From Stenotrophomonas sp. SAM-B (lineage in GTDB: Bacteria; Pseudomonadota; Gammaproteobacteria; Xanthomonadales; Xanthomonadaceae), in contig NZ_JABBXB010000003.1 of assembly GCF_013387485.1 (NCBI RefSeq), forward strand, positions 1 through 64,000: 64,000 nucleotides of DNA, read 5' to 3'. Position numbers and translations under genes: made by a program. Positions 49,271 to 58,211 of this stretch are shown in pieces (the stretch's first letter is position 1; the number at the start of each line of letters is the position of its first letter). The notes beneath the pieces were generated by a model, which saw only the letters and a program-made list of their open reading frames with translations, did not search any database and was not told the origin of the DNA.

Positions 49271-49996
49271 ATGCGCATCGACGATGAGCCGGCGTTCGTA
49301 CTGCATGCCCGGGCGTGGCGGGAGACCAGCCTGCTGGTTGAAGTGCTGACCGAGCAGTACGGCCGGATCGGGGTGCTCGCCCGGGGGGTCTCCAGCCCGC
49401 GCAGCCAGGCGCTGCGCGCGGCTCTGCAGCCGTTGCAGTGGATCCGCCTGACCGCCGTGCAGCGGGGCGAACTGGCCCAGCTGCGTGGGGCCGAAGCGCT
49501 CGATGCCGCGCCGCGGCTGACCGGCGACGCGATGCTGGCCGGGTTCTACATCAACGAACTGATGATGCGGCTGGCACCCCGCCAGGACCCGCTGCCCGAG
49601 CTCTACGACCACTACGCGCAGGTGCGTGCGCGGTTGCGCGATGGCGAGCCCTTGGCCTGGACGCTGCGGCGTTTCGAGCGCGATCTGCTGGAGGCACTGG
49701 GTTTCGGCTTCGATCTGCTGCACGGCAGCGACGACGAGCCGGTCGACCCGGCCGCGCGCTACGAACTGGACCCGCAGGAGGGGCCGCGTCGGCTGCTCAG
49801 CGACCGCGGTGTCGATCAGCGCCGTGGCACGGCAACTGGCAGCGCCTTGCTGGCGCTGGCCGCCGATGCGATGCCCGGGCCCGAGGATCTGGGCAGCCTG
49901 CGCCGGCCGATGCGCGCGGTGCTGATGCACCACCTGGGCGGACGCGGCCTGAAATCCTGGGAAATGCTCGAGGATCTGGCCCGGCGCCGCCCGTAG
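49271..49996 (+). CDS. recO: DNA repair protein RecO
   Basis: 241 aa. The N-terminal OB-fold begins [23 protein letters not shown], matching RecO, followed by the helical C-terminal domain. RecO loads RecA on SSB-coated gaps with RecR. No zinc-finger cysteines are visible, as in many gammaproteobacterial RecO proteins. It ends ten bases before the convergent response regulator gene, with no terminator seen between them. Confidence 0.94.
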   Translation: MRIDDEPAFVLHARAWRETSLLVEVLTEQYGRIGVLARGVSSPRSQALRAALQPLQWIRLTAVQRGELAQLRGAEALDAAPRLTGDAMLAGFYINELMMRLAPRQDPLPELYDHYAQVRARLRDGEPLAWTLRRFERDLLEALGFGFDLLHGSDDEPVDPAARYELDPQEGPRRLLSDRGVDQRRGTATGSALLALAADAMPGPEDLGSLRRPMRAVLMHHLGGRGLKSWEMLEDLARRRP

Positions 49997-50006
49997 CGCC
50001 GGGGAT

Positions 50007-50741
50007 CTACTGCAGCAGCGCGTCGACCGCGACGCGGAAGCGGCCCTGGGCACCGGTGGAATCCGGGGCCTGGTGCAGCTGGCGGACCGCTCGCGCCAGG
50101 CGTGCGGCGCCGACGAACCCGCAGCTGGCCTGCAGCCGGTGCAGCTGCCCACGCAGGGCCCGCACATCGTCCTCGCGCAGGGCCTGGGCCACGGCGTCGC
50201 GTACCCCCGGCAACTCGGCCAGGAACAGTTCGCGCAGGGCGATCAAGTGGTGGCGCTGCCCATTCAGCGCAGCGAGGGCGGTGGTCTCGTCCCAATCCTG
50301 GCGCAGGCTGTCGGCATCCTCCGCGTCCGGGTCGAGCGGGGCCGACAGGCTGCCGGCGGTATGCACCAGCGCACGACGGACCGCCTTGAGCAGGTGCTCG
50401 CGGCTCAGCGGCTTGACCAGGGTTTCGCTGAAGCCGGCATCGCGCAGGCGCGAGTGGATCGAAGTATCGCCGTCGGCAGTGTGCGCCAGCGCCGGAGTGT
50501 CCGGTCGCGAGCGGCGCAGCTCCTGCAGCAGCTGGGTGCCATTGCCGTCGGGCAGGTTGACGTCGATCAGCCACAGGTCATGCTGGCTGCCGCGGGCGCG
50601 GTCCATGGCCGTGGCCAGTGAATCGGCGGTATCGACCTGGGCCGGCAGGGTTTCCAGCGCGGCCTTGAAGAAGCCGCGGCTGATGGTGTCGTCCTCGACG
50701 AGCAGGAATCGGGGCATGGGATCCCTCGGGGTCATCTGCAT
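50007..50741 (-). CDS. response regulator with C-terminal HPt domain
   Basis: About 244 aa from ATG 50741. The receiver domain (FLLVEDDTISRGF, phosphoacceptor Asp in LWLIDVNLPDGNG, KPLSREH) is followed by an HPt domain (about 150-240) whose phosphorylatable His lies in LRGQLHRLQASCGFVGA. Such proteins pass phosphoryl groups without binding DNA, as a sink or intermediate of a hybrid-kinase relay. There is no cognate kinase nearby. Start choice is uncertain: ATGs at 50771, 50756, 50741 and 50717 are all in frame, and two of them follow identical GGAGG ribosome binding sites. Confidence 0.85.
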   Translation of the reverse strand: MQMTPRDPMPRFLLVEDDTISRGFFKAALETLPAQVDTADSLATAMDRARGSQHDLWLIDVNLPDGNGTQLLQELRRSRPDTPALAHTADGDTSIHSRLRDAGFSETLVKPLSREHLLKAVRRALVHTAGSLSAPLDPDAEDADSLRQDWDETTALAALNGQRHHLIALRELFLAELPGVRDAVAQALREDDVRALRGQLHRLQASCGFVGAARLARAVRQLHQAPDSTGAQGRFRVAVDALLQ

Positions 50742-50771
50742 ATGGGCTGCCTCCATGTCAGCTGCCTCCAT
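50742..50771 (-). repeat. tandem duplication of ribosome binding site plus start codon
   Basis: On the minus strand ATGGAGGCAGCTGAC is followed directly by ATGGAGGCAGCCCAT, then ATGCAG. Each 15-base unit carries GGAGG eight bases before the next ATG, so two equally good start sites at 50756 and 50741 result. The unit keeps the reading frame. Confidence 0.85.
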
Positions 50772-50878
50772 AGTAAACGCGAAGGCTCCGCCTGCAAGCG
50801 GTTTCAGCGGGCGGCAAGTCAGTTGGAAGTTGGTATCTGCGACAATACGCACCCTTTTTGCCCGCAGCCTGTTGCCAC

Positions 50879-52213
50879 GTGGCCCGAACCCGCTCCCGCC
50901 TCGACCGTACCCCCTTCCAGACCGACATCCTCGACCTCAGCCATGACGGCCGTGGCGTTGCCCGCCGCGACGGCGAGGGTGGCAAGGTCACCTTCATCAC
51001 CGGCGCGCTGCCGGGCGAGGTGGTGACCGCCGAACCGACCGCGCGCAACCGCCATTTCGATGAAGCCCGGACCCTCGAGGTGGTACAGGCCTCGCCGCAG
51101 CGGGTGACCCCGCGCTGCCCGCATTTCGGCGTCTGCGCCGGCTGCGTGCTGCAGCACCTGGAGGAGTCGCAGCAGATCGTGGCCAAGCAGCGCGTGCTGA
51201 TCGACAACCTGACCCGGATCGGCCACGTCAGCCCCGGCACCGTGCTGCCGCCGCTGGTCGGCGACAGCTGGGGCTACCGCCGCAAGGGCCGCTTCTCGGT
51301 GCGCCGCGTCGAGAAGAAAGACAAGACCCTGGTCGGCTTCCGCGAGCTGGATCCGCGTTTCGTCGCGGACCTGAGCCAGTGCCTGACGGTCATTCCCGAG
51401 ATCGGCATGAAGGTCGGCGTGCTGTCCGAGTTCATCGAAACGCTCGATGGCAAACGCGATATCCCCCAGATCGAATTCATCGCCGGCGATGACGCGATCG
51501 TCCTGACCATCCGCCACATGCAGCCGCTCAGCGACGCTGACCGCGCGGCCTGGACCGCCTTCGGGCAGGAGCACGGCTTCGCGATCTCGCTGCAGCCCGG
51601 TGGCGTGGAGTCCGTGCATCCGCTGTGGCCGGCCGAAGTACCGCTGTCGTTCAAGCTGGCCCCGTGGGACGTCGAGCTGGCGTTCCGCCCGCTGGACTTC
51701 ATCCAGGTCAACGCCAAGCTCAACGTGCAGATGATCGCGCACGCGCTCGCGCTGCTCGATGCCGGCCCTGACGAGCGCGTGCTCGATCTGTTCTGTGGCC
51801 TGGGCAACTTCACCCTGCCGCTGGCGCGTACCGTGCGCAACGTGGTCGGCGTGGAAGGCGATCCCGGCCTGGTGGCGCGTGCCAAAGAGAATGCCGTGCG
51901 CAACGGCCTGGAGAATGCCGAGTTCCATGCCGCCGACCTGACCCAGGACCAGCGCCAGGCGTCGTGGATGCGCCAGGGCTTCGACAAGCTGCTGCTGGAT
52001 CCGCCGCGCTCGGGTGCGATCGAAGTGCTGCAGCAGCTGCCGCTGAAGCAGTTCAAGCGGATCGTCTACGTGAGCTGCCATCCGGGCTCGCTGGCGCGCG
52101 ACGCCGGCTACCTGGTCAACGAGCAGGGTTTCACCCTGGTCTCGGCCGGCGCGATGGACATGTTCCCGCACACCGCGCACGTGGAAAGCATCGCGGTGTT
52201 CGAAAAGCGCTGA
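50879..52213 (+). CDS. rlmD: 23S rRNA (uracil-1939-C5)-methyltransferase
   Basis: 444 aa from GTG 50879. An N-terminal TRAM domain is followed by the iron-sulphur cysteines C80, C86, C89 and C168, an SAM-binding DLFCGLGNFTLPLA motif, DPPRSGA, and the catalytic Cys in YVSCHPGSLARD. It methylates U1939 of 23S rRNA. The GTG is chosen because the family begins (M)ARTRxRLDRTPF; a TTG at 50858 is less likely. A TGCGACAAT extended -10-like element lies at 50838-50846. Confidence 0.95.
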   Translation: MARTRSRLDRTPFQTDILDLSHDGRGVARRDGEGGKVTFITGALPGEVVTAEPTARNRHFDEARTLEVVQASPQRVTPRCPHFGVCAGCVLQHLEESQQIVAKQRVLIDNLTRIGHVSPGTVLPPLVGDSWGYRRKGRFSVRRVEKKDKTLVGFRELDPRFVADLSQCLTVIPEIGMKVGVLSEFIETLDGKRDIPQIEFIAGDDAIVLTIRHMQPLSDADRAAWTAFGQEHGFAISLQPGGVESVHPLWPAEVPLSFKLAPWDVELAFRPLDFIQVNAKLNVQMIAHALALLDAGPDERVLDLFCGLGNFTLPLARTVRNVVGVEGDPGLVARAKENAVRNGLENAEFHAADLTQDQRQASWMRQGFDKLLLDPPRSGAIEVLQQLPLKQFKRIVYVSCHPGSLARDAGYLVNEQGFTLVSAGAMDMFPHTAHVESIAVFEKR

Positions 52214-52225
52214 CCGCGTTCGGGC

Positions 52226-52837
52226 TCAGCGGCGCTCTTCCGGCGCGGCGTTCTGCCACTGCCCCTGTGCATCGAACACATAGGTCTGCGGGTCGGTACC
52301 GCGCTCGGTGCCGTCCCCGGCGGTGACGTCGCAGCGGATTTCCGGCGCCTGCATGGTGTGCAGTTCGCAGTCCTCGATCGCCAGGATCTGCAGGCCCTGC
52401 TGGAAGGCGCGCAGTTCCTCGCGGGCAGCAGCATCGTCGATGGCCGCGGCACGATGATCGAGCTGCTCGATGAGCAGTTCGCGGACACGCTCACGCGGAG
52501 GAACCGGCGCGTCGACATCGGCGCGCTGCATCGCCCAGCCCATCCCCTGCGGGACGAAGCGCAGCATCCGGTAGCGGTTCTTGAGACCGATCTCCATGCC
52601 GACCAGGCACTCGTACGCGCCGGTCACCGTCGTGCTCGCGAAGCACGGCCCGTGGTCGAATCCGCGCGGCGTGAACATCGACTGCAGCACCAGATCCTGG
52701 GCGGAGGCGGCCGGTTTCTTCTCGGCCTCGATCATGGCCATGATGGCCGCTTCGATCTGCGCGTGCGTGGGTGGCGTAGCGGCGGACACGCCCAGCGGCA
52801 GCAACGACAGCAGCAGGGTGGGGAACAGGGGTTTCAT
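52226..52837 (-). CDS. hypothetical secreted protein
   Basis: 203 aa with a signal peptide (MKPLFPTLLLSLLPLGVSA) and a helical mature region with cysteines in HGPCFAS, AYECLVG, EDCELH and IRCDV, which could pair into two disulfides. It ends with a Trp-containing QGQWQNAAPEERR tail. No family is recognised. AAGGA lies seven bases before ATG 52837. It is convergent with rlmD (12-base gap) and divergent from the CYTH gene, so it appears to be a single-gene unit. Confidence 0.72.
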   Translation of the reverse strand: MKPLFPTLLLSLLPLGVSAATPPTHAQIEAAIMAMIEAEKKPAASAQDLVLQSMFTPRGFDHGPCFASTTVTGAYECLVGMEIGLKNRYRMLRFVPQGMGWAMQRADVDAPVPPRERVRELLIEQLDHRAAAIDDAAAREELRAFQQGLQILAIEDCELHTMQAPEIRCDVTAGDGTERGTDPQTYVFDAQGQWQNAAPEERR

Positions 52838-52915
52838 CGGGCGTCCTTGCAGGGCAGCCGGCCAGTATAGAAGCAGCGCGTGGCCGCCGTGCCGGGATCG
52901 CCCCATACTGTGCGC

Positions 52916-53419
52916 ATGGGCATCGAAATCGAACGCAAATACCTCGTCACCGGTGAAGGCTGGCGCACCGCCGCACACGCGGTGATTCCGATGGCGCAGG
53001 GCTATCTCAACGACACCGCCTCGCTCGACAGTGGCGCACAGAAGGCCTCCGTGCGCGTGCGCATCCAGGGGGAACAGGCCTTCCTCAACATGAAATCGCG
53101 CGAGATCGGGCATACCCGGCAGGAGTTCGATTACCCGATCCCGGTGGACGATGCGCGCGCGCTGCTGGCGCTGTGTGTCGGCGGGCTGATCGACAAGCGC
53201 CGGCATCTGGTCGAGCACGAAGGGCTGCTCTGGGAAGTGGACGAGTTCCTGGGCGAGAACGCCGGGCTGGTGGTGGCCGAAGTCGAGCTCGAGCACGCCG
53301 ATCAGGCGGTCACGCTGCCCGACTGGGCCGGTGCTGAAGTGACCGACGAGGTCCGTTATTACAATCTGGCGCTGGCCGCGCACCCGTTTTCACGCTGGTC
53401 CAGCGCTGAACGCGGCTGA
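52916..53419 (+). CDS. CYTH domain protein (triphosphate tunnel metalloenzyme-like)
   Basis: 167 aa, beginning with the defining ExExK motif (GIEIERKYLV, E4/E6/K8). Alternating charged beta strands follow (SVRVRIQG, LNMKSRE, WEVDEFLGEN, AEVELEH), as in small bacterial inorganic triphosphatases of this fold. The likely reaction is metal-dependent hydrolysis of triphosphates; the true substrate is unknown. It begins 78 bases from the divergent secreted-protein gene and is followed after 45 bases by a DsbA-like gene. Confidence 0.9.
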   Translation: MGIEIERKYLVTGEGWRTAAHAVIPMAQGYLNDTASLDSGAQKASVRVRIQGEQAFLNMKSREIGHTRQEFDYPIPVDDARALLALCVGGLIDKRRHLVEHEGLLWEVDEFLGENAGLVVAEVELEHADQAVTLPDWAGAEVTDEVRYYNLALAAHPFSRWSSAERG

Positions 53420-53464
53420 CCGCCAGACCTTGTAAACGCCCCGCGGCACCCACAATCTGGCCAG

Positions 53465-54157
53465 ATGAAAATCGATATCTGGTCGGATGTGGTGTGCCCC
53501 TGGTGCTGGATCGGCAAGCACCGGTTCCAGCAGGGCCTGGCGTTGCTGGGCGATGACGCGCCCGAGGTGGAGGTGCACTGGCACCCGTTCCTGCTCGACC
53601 CCGATGCGGGAACCACGCCCGTTCCACTCCGCGAGGCCTACGCGGCCAAGTTCGGCAGCGCCGAGCGCACCGAACAGATCCTGACCCAGACCCAGACCGC
53701 GGCGCGCGCCGAAGGCCTGCCGATGGACTTCGACCAGGGCCAGGTCCGGGTCACCACGCTGCCGGCGCACCGTCTGATGTGGCTGGCCGGGCGTGAAGGC
53801 GTCCAGGCGGCGGTCGGCGAGGCGCTGTTCCGCGCGCATTTCGTCGAAGGCCGCAACCTGGCCGACCCGCAGACCCTGATCGCCGCCGGCGCTGCCGGTG
53901 GTCTCGACGCCGGGCGCATCACTGCGCTGCTGGCGGGCGAGGAGGGGCTGGAAGAGATCCAGGCCCAGCTGGCACAGGCGCAGCGGTTTGGCATTCAGTC
54001 GGTGCCCACCTTTGTGATCGACGACAAGTACGCCATCCAGGGCGCCCAGCCGCCGGAGGCCTTCGCCCAGGCACTGCGCCAGATCGCGGCGGAGAGCTCG
54101 CCCGCAGGGGCTGCCAGGCAGGGCGATGGCTGCGGCCCGGACGGCTGCGAGGTCTGA
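53465..54157 (+). CDS. DsbA-family (FrnE-like) oxidoreductase
   Basis: 230 aa, no signal peptide, so cytosolic. The thioredoxin-fold active site is CPWCW (C11, C14) near the N-terminus, with the FrnE-type insertion of helices and the cis-Pro segment QSVPTFVID. A second Cys pair (GCGPDGC, C223/C228) ends the protein, as in the stress-protective FrnE of Deinococcus, where it contributes to redox function. The role here is probably thiol redox or isomerase activity under oxidative stress. Confidence 0.88.
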   Translation: MKIDIWSDVVCPWCWIGKHRFQQGLALLGDDAPEVEVHWHPFLLDPDAGTTPVPLREAYAAKFGSAERTEQILTQTQTAARAEGLPMDFDQGQVRVTTLPAHRLMWLAGREGVQAAVGEALFRAHFVEGRNLADPQTLIAAGAAGGLDAGRITALLAGEEGLEEIQAQLAQAQRFGIQSVPTFVIDDKYAIQGAQPPEAFAQALRQIAAESSPAGAARQGDGCGPDGCEV

Positions 54158-54224
54158 CGCTGCGCGCGGGTTCTGCGACAATGCGGCGGTGCGCCATGGT
54201 GGCGCCCCGTATTGGAGACACCCC

Positions 54225-55232
54225 ATGCTCGTGATCGGCGTTGCCGGGACCGAACTCACCGCCCAGGAACGCGAATGGCTGCAGCACGACGCCGTGGCCG
54301 GCGTCATCCTGTTCAAGCGCAACTTCGCCTCGCGCGAGCAGGTGGCCGAGCTGTCGGCGGCGATCCGTGCCGCCGCGCCGCGCCCGCAGCTGATCTGCGT
54401 GGACCAGGAAGGCGGACGCGTGCAGCGCTTCCGTGAGGGCTACAGCGCCCTGCCGGCGCTGCAGGGCTTCGATGCCCTGTATGCCACCGATCCGCAGGCC
54501 GCGCTGGCCCTGGCCGAGCAGCACGCCTGGCTGATGGCCAGCGAAGTGCGCGCCAGCGGCGTGGACCTCAGCTTCGCCCCCGTGGTCGATCTGGGTCGCG
54601 GCAATCGGGCCATCGGCGATCGCGCTTTCAGCGCAGATCCGCAGGTGGTGGCTGCGTTCACCGCGGCCTATGTGCGCGGGATGCACAGCGTCGGCATGGC
54701 CGCCACGCTCAAGCATTTCCCGGGCCACGGCACCGTGCTGGAAGACACCCACTTCGACGATGCCAGCGATCCGCGCACGCTCGATGAACTGCGCGCGCTG
54801 GACCTGATCCCGTTCGCGGCCGGCATCCGCGCCGGCGCCGATGCGGTGATGATGGCCCACGTGGTCTACCCGCAGGTCGCGCCGGAGCCGGCCGGCTACT
54901 CGCCGCGCTGGATCCAGCAGATCCTGCGCGAGGAGATGGGCTTCCGCGGCGTGGTCTTCTCCGATGACATCGGCATGGCGGCCTCGTTCTCGGCCGGTGG
55001 CGTCAAGGCGCGCGTGGATGCGCATCTGGACGCCGGCTGCGACGTGGTGCTGGTCTGCCACCCCGAACTGGTGGAAGAATCGCTGCGCGCGGTCGAAGGC
55101 CGCACTCTCAACACTGCTGCGCTGCTCGGCCTGATCGGTCGCGGCGCGCTGGGCTGGGACGGCCTGCTGGCCGATTCCCGCCATGGCACCACCCAATCCC
55201 GTTTGCTTGACACCCTTGGAAGAACCGTCTGA
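54225..55232 (+). CDS. nagZ: beta-N-acetylhexosaminidase NagZ
   Basis: 335 aa GH3-family enzyme with the signature KHFPGHG and the catalytic Asp in VVFSDDIGM. It removes N-acetylglucosamine from cytosolic muropeptides during peptidoglycan recycling; its anhydromuropeptide products induce AmpC-type beta-lactamases in many Gammaproteobacteria. ATG 54225 has GGAGA upstream, and a TGCGACAAT extended -10-like element lies near 54174. The stop codon overlaps the hpt start codon (TGATG). Confidence 0.95.
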   Translation: MLVIGVAGTELTAQEREWLQHDAVAGVILFKRNFASREQVAELSAAIRAAAPRPQLICVDQEGGRVQRFREGYSALPALQGFDALYATDPQAALALAEQHAWLMASEVRASGVDLSFAPVVDLGRGNRAIGDRAFSADPQVVAAFTAAYVRGMHSVGMAATLKHFPGHGTVLEDTHFDDASDPRTLDELRALDLIPFAAGIRAGADAVMMAHVVYPQVAPEPAGYSPRWIQQILREEMGFRGVVFSDDIGMAASFSAGGVKARVDAHLDAGCDVVLVCHPELVEESLRAVEGRTLNTAALLGLIGRGALGWDGLLADSRHGTTQSRLLDTLGRTV

Positions 55233-55786
55233 TGCCCAACCTCACCATTTCCCAGGCCCTGGCCCAGGCCGACCTGCTGGTCGACCGTCCCACCATCGAC
55301 AAGGCCATCGCTGGCATCGCCGACGCCATCGCGCGCGATTACAAGGGCGAGGTCCCGCTGTTCCTGTCGATCATGCATGGCGCGCTGCCGTTCGCCGGCC
55401 AGCTCGCGCTGGAACTGGGCGCACGTGGCCAGGATGTGCAGTTCGATTACCTGCACGCCACCCGCTACCGCGGTGAAACCACCGGCGGCGACCTGGTCTG
55501 GAAGCACAAGCCGGCCACCGCGCTGTTCGGCCGCCGCGTGCTGCTGGTCGATGACATCCTCGACGAGGGCTACACGCTGCAGGGCGTGCGCACCTGGTGC
55601 CTGGAGCAGGGCGCGACCGACGTGCGCATCGCCGCGCTGACGGTCAAGCTGCACGACCGCGCGCTGCCGGACGTCAAGGCCGACTACGCCGGCATCGACC
55701 TGCCGGACCGCTATGTGTTCGGTTTCGGCATGGACGTCAACGAGACGCTGCGCTGCGTGCCGGCCATCTACGCGATGAAGGAATGA
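55232..55786 (+). CDS. hpt: hypoxanthine-guanine phosphoribosyltransferase
   Basis: 184 aa. The PRPP-binding loop is LLVDDILDEGYT, and the family-typical YLHATRYRGET is present. It converts hypoxanthine and guanine to IMP and GMP with PRPP. It overlaps nagZ upstream by one base and the thioinosine phosphorylase gene downstream (TGATG-type). Hypoxanthine made by the downstream enzyme is its direct substrate, which explains the linkage. Confidence 0.94.
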   Translation: MPNLTISQALAQADLLVDRPTIDKAIAGIADAIARDYKGEVPLFLSIMHGALPFAGQLALELGARGQDVQFDYLHATRYRGETTGGDLVWKHKPATALFGRRVLLVDDILDEGYTLQGVRTWCLEQGATDVRIAALTVKLHDRALPDVKADYAGIDLPDRYVFGFGMDVNETLRCVPAIYAMKE

Positions 55787-56532
55787 TGGAACACATTTCC
55801 CTCGCCGTCATCGGCGGCACCGGCGTCTACAAGCTGGCCCAGCTCGACGACGTGAGCAGCCACCAGGTCGAGACCCGTTACGGCACGCCGTCCGGTCCGA
55901 TCCGCGTCGGCACGCTGCTGGGCCAGCGCGTGGCCTTCCTCGCGCGCCATGGCGAAGGCCATTCGCTGCCGCCGCACAAGATCAACTACCGCGCCAACCT
56001 CGCGGCGCTCCAGCAGATCGGCGCGCAGCGCGTGCTTGCGCTCAACACGGTCGGCGGGATCACCGAGCACTTCGGCCCGCGCGTGCTGGCCTGCCCGGAC
56101 CAGCTGATCGACTACACCTGGGGGCGCATCTCGACCCTGTGCGAAGAGCCGGGTACCGACGTGCTGCATGTCGATTTTGGCCATCCCTACACGCCGATGC
56201 TGCGCAGCAAGGTGCTGGCCGCGGCGAAAGTCACCGGCGTACGCCTGCAGGACGGTGGCTGCTACGGCGCCACCCAGGGCCCGCGGCTGGAAACCAATGC
56301 GGAAATCGCGCGCATGCGCCGTGATGGCTGCGATCTGGTCGGCATGACCGGCATGCCCGAAGCCAGCCTGGCCCGCGAGCTTGGGCTGGACTACGCCTGC
56401 CTGGCGATCGTGGCCAACTGGGCCGCCGGCTGTGGCGATGGTGATGAGATCACGATGGCCGAAGTGCTGGCCAATGTGGACGCTGCCTCCTCCGGTCTGC
56501 CCGAATTGATCGGTGAATTGGCACGGGGGTGA
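55786..56532 (+). CDS. S-methyl-5'-thioinosine phosphorylase
   Basis: 248 aa of the PNP/MTAP family. The N-terminus has [12 protein letters not shown], the middle [14 protein letters not shown], and the active-site region [18 protein letters not shown]. The substrate group with the [14 protein letters not shown] ending resembles the MTI phosphorylase of Pseudomonas aeruginosa. It cleaves methylthioinosine to hypoxanthine and methylthioribose-1-phosphate in polyamine/quorum-signal by-product salvage. Two adjacent ATGs (55783, 55786) overlap the hpt stop codon; AAGGA just precedes them. Confidence 0.85.
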   Translation: MEHISLAVIGGTGVYKLAQLDDVSSHQVETRYGTPSGPIRVGTLLGQRVAFLARHGEGHSLPPHKINYRANLAALQQIGAQRVLALNTVGGITEHFGPRVLACPDQLIDYTWGRISTLCEEPGTDVLHVDFGHPYTPMLRSKVLAAAKVTGVRLQDGGCYGATQGPRLETNAEIARMRRDGCDLVGMTGMPEASLARELGLDYACLAIVANWAAGCGDGDEITMAEVLANVDAASSGLPELIGELARG

Positions 56533-56561
56533 TTGTCATTCCGGTACAAGGTTTGCATACT
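56533..56561 (+). promoter_or_regulatory. sigma-70 promoter of the cold-shock gene
   Basis: TTGTCA (56533-56538), a 17-base spacer, then CATACT (56556-56561). Five of six -35 bases and four of six -10 bases match consensus at ideal spacing. The start codon is 59 bases downstream, giving a leader of about 52 bases. Confidence 0.75.
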
Positions 56562-56620
56562 CCGCCAGTGCGCTGGTTGAGCGTACACCACCCATTCATA
56601 GAAGAAGGTCTCGCATCACC

Positions 56621-56827
56621 ATGCCGAACGGTACCGTCAAGTGGTTCAACGACGCCAAGGGATTTGGCTTTATCTCGCCGGAGGACGGCAGCGCCGACGT
56701 CTTCGCGCACTTCTCCGCGATCAACTCCAAGGGCTTCCGCAGTCTGCAGGAAGGCCAGAAGGTCACCTATGACGTGACCCAGGGCCCGAAGGGCGCCCAA
56801 GCCTCGAACATCGTGCCGGCTGAGTGA
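56621..56827 (+). CDS. cold-shock protein (CspA family)
   Basis: 68 aa single cold-shock domain, with [18 protein letters not shown] giving RNP1 (KGFGFI) and DVFAHFSAI giving RNP2. It is an RNA chaperone binding single-stranded nucleic acid. Whether it is cold-induced cannot be told from sequence; the leader of about 52 bases is shorter than that of strongly cold-induced cspA. The open frame extends upstream to 56513, but the domain begins at 56621. It has its own promoter and terminator. Confidence 0.95.
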   Translation: MPNGTVKWFNDAKGFGFISPEDGSADVFAHFSAINSKGFRSLQEGQKVTYDVTQGPKGAQASNIVPAE

Positions 56828-56846
56828 TTTTTTCAGCTGCGCATTG

Positions 56847-56874
56847 AAAACCCCGCTTCGGCGGGGTTTTTTTT
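56847..56874 (+). terminator. cold-shock gene terminator
   Basis: Stem CCCCGC (56851-56856) / GCGGGG (56861-56866) with a TTCG loop, flanked by AAAA and an eight-T run, 20 bases after the stop codon. Confidence 0.92.
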
Positions 56875-56890
56875 ATCAGTGAGGCCGCGC

Positions 56891-58138
56891 ATGACCCCTC
56901 GTCGCACCATCGCCATCGTCGGCTACGGCACGGCTGGCCAAGCCTTGTCGATCCTGCTTTCACGTGAGCATCACGACGTGCACGTGTTCGAGCGTGCCGC
57001 CACGCCCGGTCCGGTCGGGGCAGGGTTCCTGCTCCAGCCCAGCGGCCTGGACGTGCTCTGGCAGATGGAGCTGCTGCCGGCGGTGCTCCGTCATGGCGCC
57101 GCCGTGCGCCGGCTGTACGGCGAGACCCCGTGCGGACGCGCGGTGATGGACATGCGCTATGCCGACCTGGATCCATCGCTGCACGGTGTGGGGATGCAGC
57201 GCGGCGCGCTGTTCTCGCTGCTGGCCGACGCGTGGGAGCACCCGGGCAACCTGCAGGCCGACACCGCCATCGTCGCGGTGGACGCCGCACAGGGGCGCCT
57301 GCGCGACGCACACGGGCACTGGCATGGCCCTTACGATCTGGTGATCGCCGCCGATGGCGCCGCCTCGTCGCTGCGCGCGCAGGTGCAGGGCACGGTGCTG
57401 GACCGCGAGTACCCGTGGGGCGCGCTGTGGTGCCTGCTGCCGCGCGCCGATTGGCCGCACATCGATGAACTGCGGCAGCGCTACGTGGCCGCGCGCAGGA
57501 TGATCGGCCTGCTGCCGGTGGGGACGCGACCGGGCAACGACACGCCACAGCTGAGTTTCTTCTGGAGCCTGCCCCGCGACCGGTTCGCGCAATGGGAGCG
57601 TGACGGCATGGCGCGCTGGCTCGATGAGGTCGCCGCGCTGTGGCCGCAGGCGCATGAGCGCCTCGCCGGCGTGACCGGACCGGCGCAACTGGCCCGCGCC
57701 GGCTATCGCGATGCGGTGCTCTCGCGTTGGCATCGCGAGCGGCTGGTGCTGGTCGGCGATGCCGCCCACGCGATGAGTCCGCAGCTGGGGCAGGGCGTGA
57801 ACATGGCCCTGATGGACGCGATGGCCCTGCGCGATGCGCTGCGCACGCATGCCGATCACGACGCCGCGCTGCAGGCCTACCAGGCGCAGCGCCGCGCCCA
57901 CGTCGCGATCTACCAGTACTGGAGCCGCTGGCTGACGCCGTTGTTCCAGTCCGAGCGCGACGGCTGGGCGCGCGCACGCGATCTGTTGTTCCAGCCGATG
58001 GGCCGCGTGCCCGGCGGGCGCGGGCACATGCTCCGCGTGCTCAGCGGCACGCAGCACGGCTGGCTCGGCAGACTGCCGTTGTCGCCCGGCTTCGCGCAGG
58101 CGATGCGCGCGTTGCACGCACCCGATGGCATCAGCTGA
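56891..58138 (+). CDS. FAD-dependent aromatic monooxygenase (UbiH/PHBH-like)
   Basis: 415 aa. The Rossmann FAD motif is VGYGTAGQALS, the DG motif lies in IAADGAASSLRA, and the FAD-ribityl motif is GDAAHAMSPQLGQGVNMAL. This is the group A flavoprotein monooxygenase fold, which uses NAD(P)H and oxygen to hydroxylate aromatic or related substrates. The substrate is unknown; it is not obviously a UbiH/UbiF orthologue. ATG 56891 is preferred; a GTG four codons upstream is also in frame. Confidence 0.87.
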   Translation: MTPRRTIAIVGYGTAGQALSILLSREHHDVHVFERAATPGPVGAGFLLQPSGLDVLWQMELLPAVLRHGAAVRRLYGETPCGRAVMDMRYADLDPSLHGVGMQRGALFSLLADAWEHPGNLQADTAIVAVDAAQGRLRDAHGHWHGPYDLVIAADGAASSLRAQVQGTVLDREYPWGALWCLLPRADWPHIDELRQRYVAARRMIGLLPVGTRPGNDTPQLSFFWSLPRDRFAQWERDGMARWLDEVAALWPQAHERLAGVTGPAQLARAGYRDAVLSRWHRERLVLVGDAAHAMSPQLGQGVNMALMDAMALRDALRTHADHDAALQAYQAQRRAHVAIYQYWSRWLTPLFQSERDGWARARDLLFQPMGRVPGGRGHMLRVLSGTQHGWLGRLPLSPGFAQAMRALHAPDGIS

Positions 58139-58193
58139 CAACGCGGCGTAGCGGTGCCTGCGCGCCGATGTGAGGACGTGAATAACATTCATT

Positions 58194-58211
58194 GACGGTG
58201 GACTCACCGTC
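58194..58211. repeat. short perfect hairpin
   Basis: GACGGTG (58194-58200) / CACCGTC (58205-58211) with a GACT loop, between the monooxygenase gene and the 89-aa protein gene. No T-run follows, so it is not an obvious terminator. Confidence 0.45.

Noticed and set aside
50858..50878. TTG start for rlmD
   Set aside because: The extra seven residues (PAACCH-type) are not family-like; GTG 50879 gives the conserved ARTRSRLDRTPF start.
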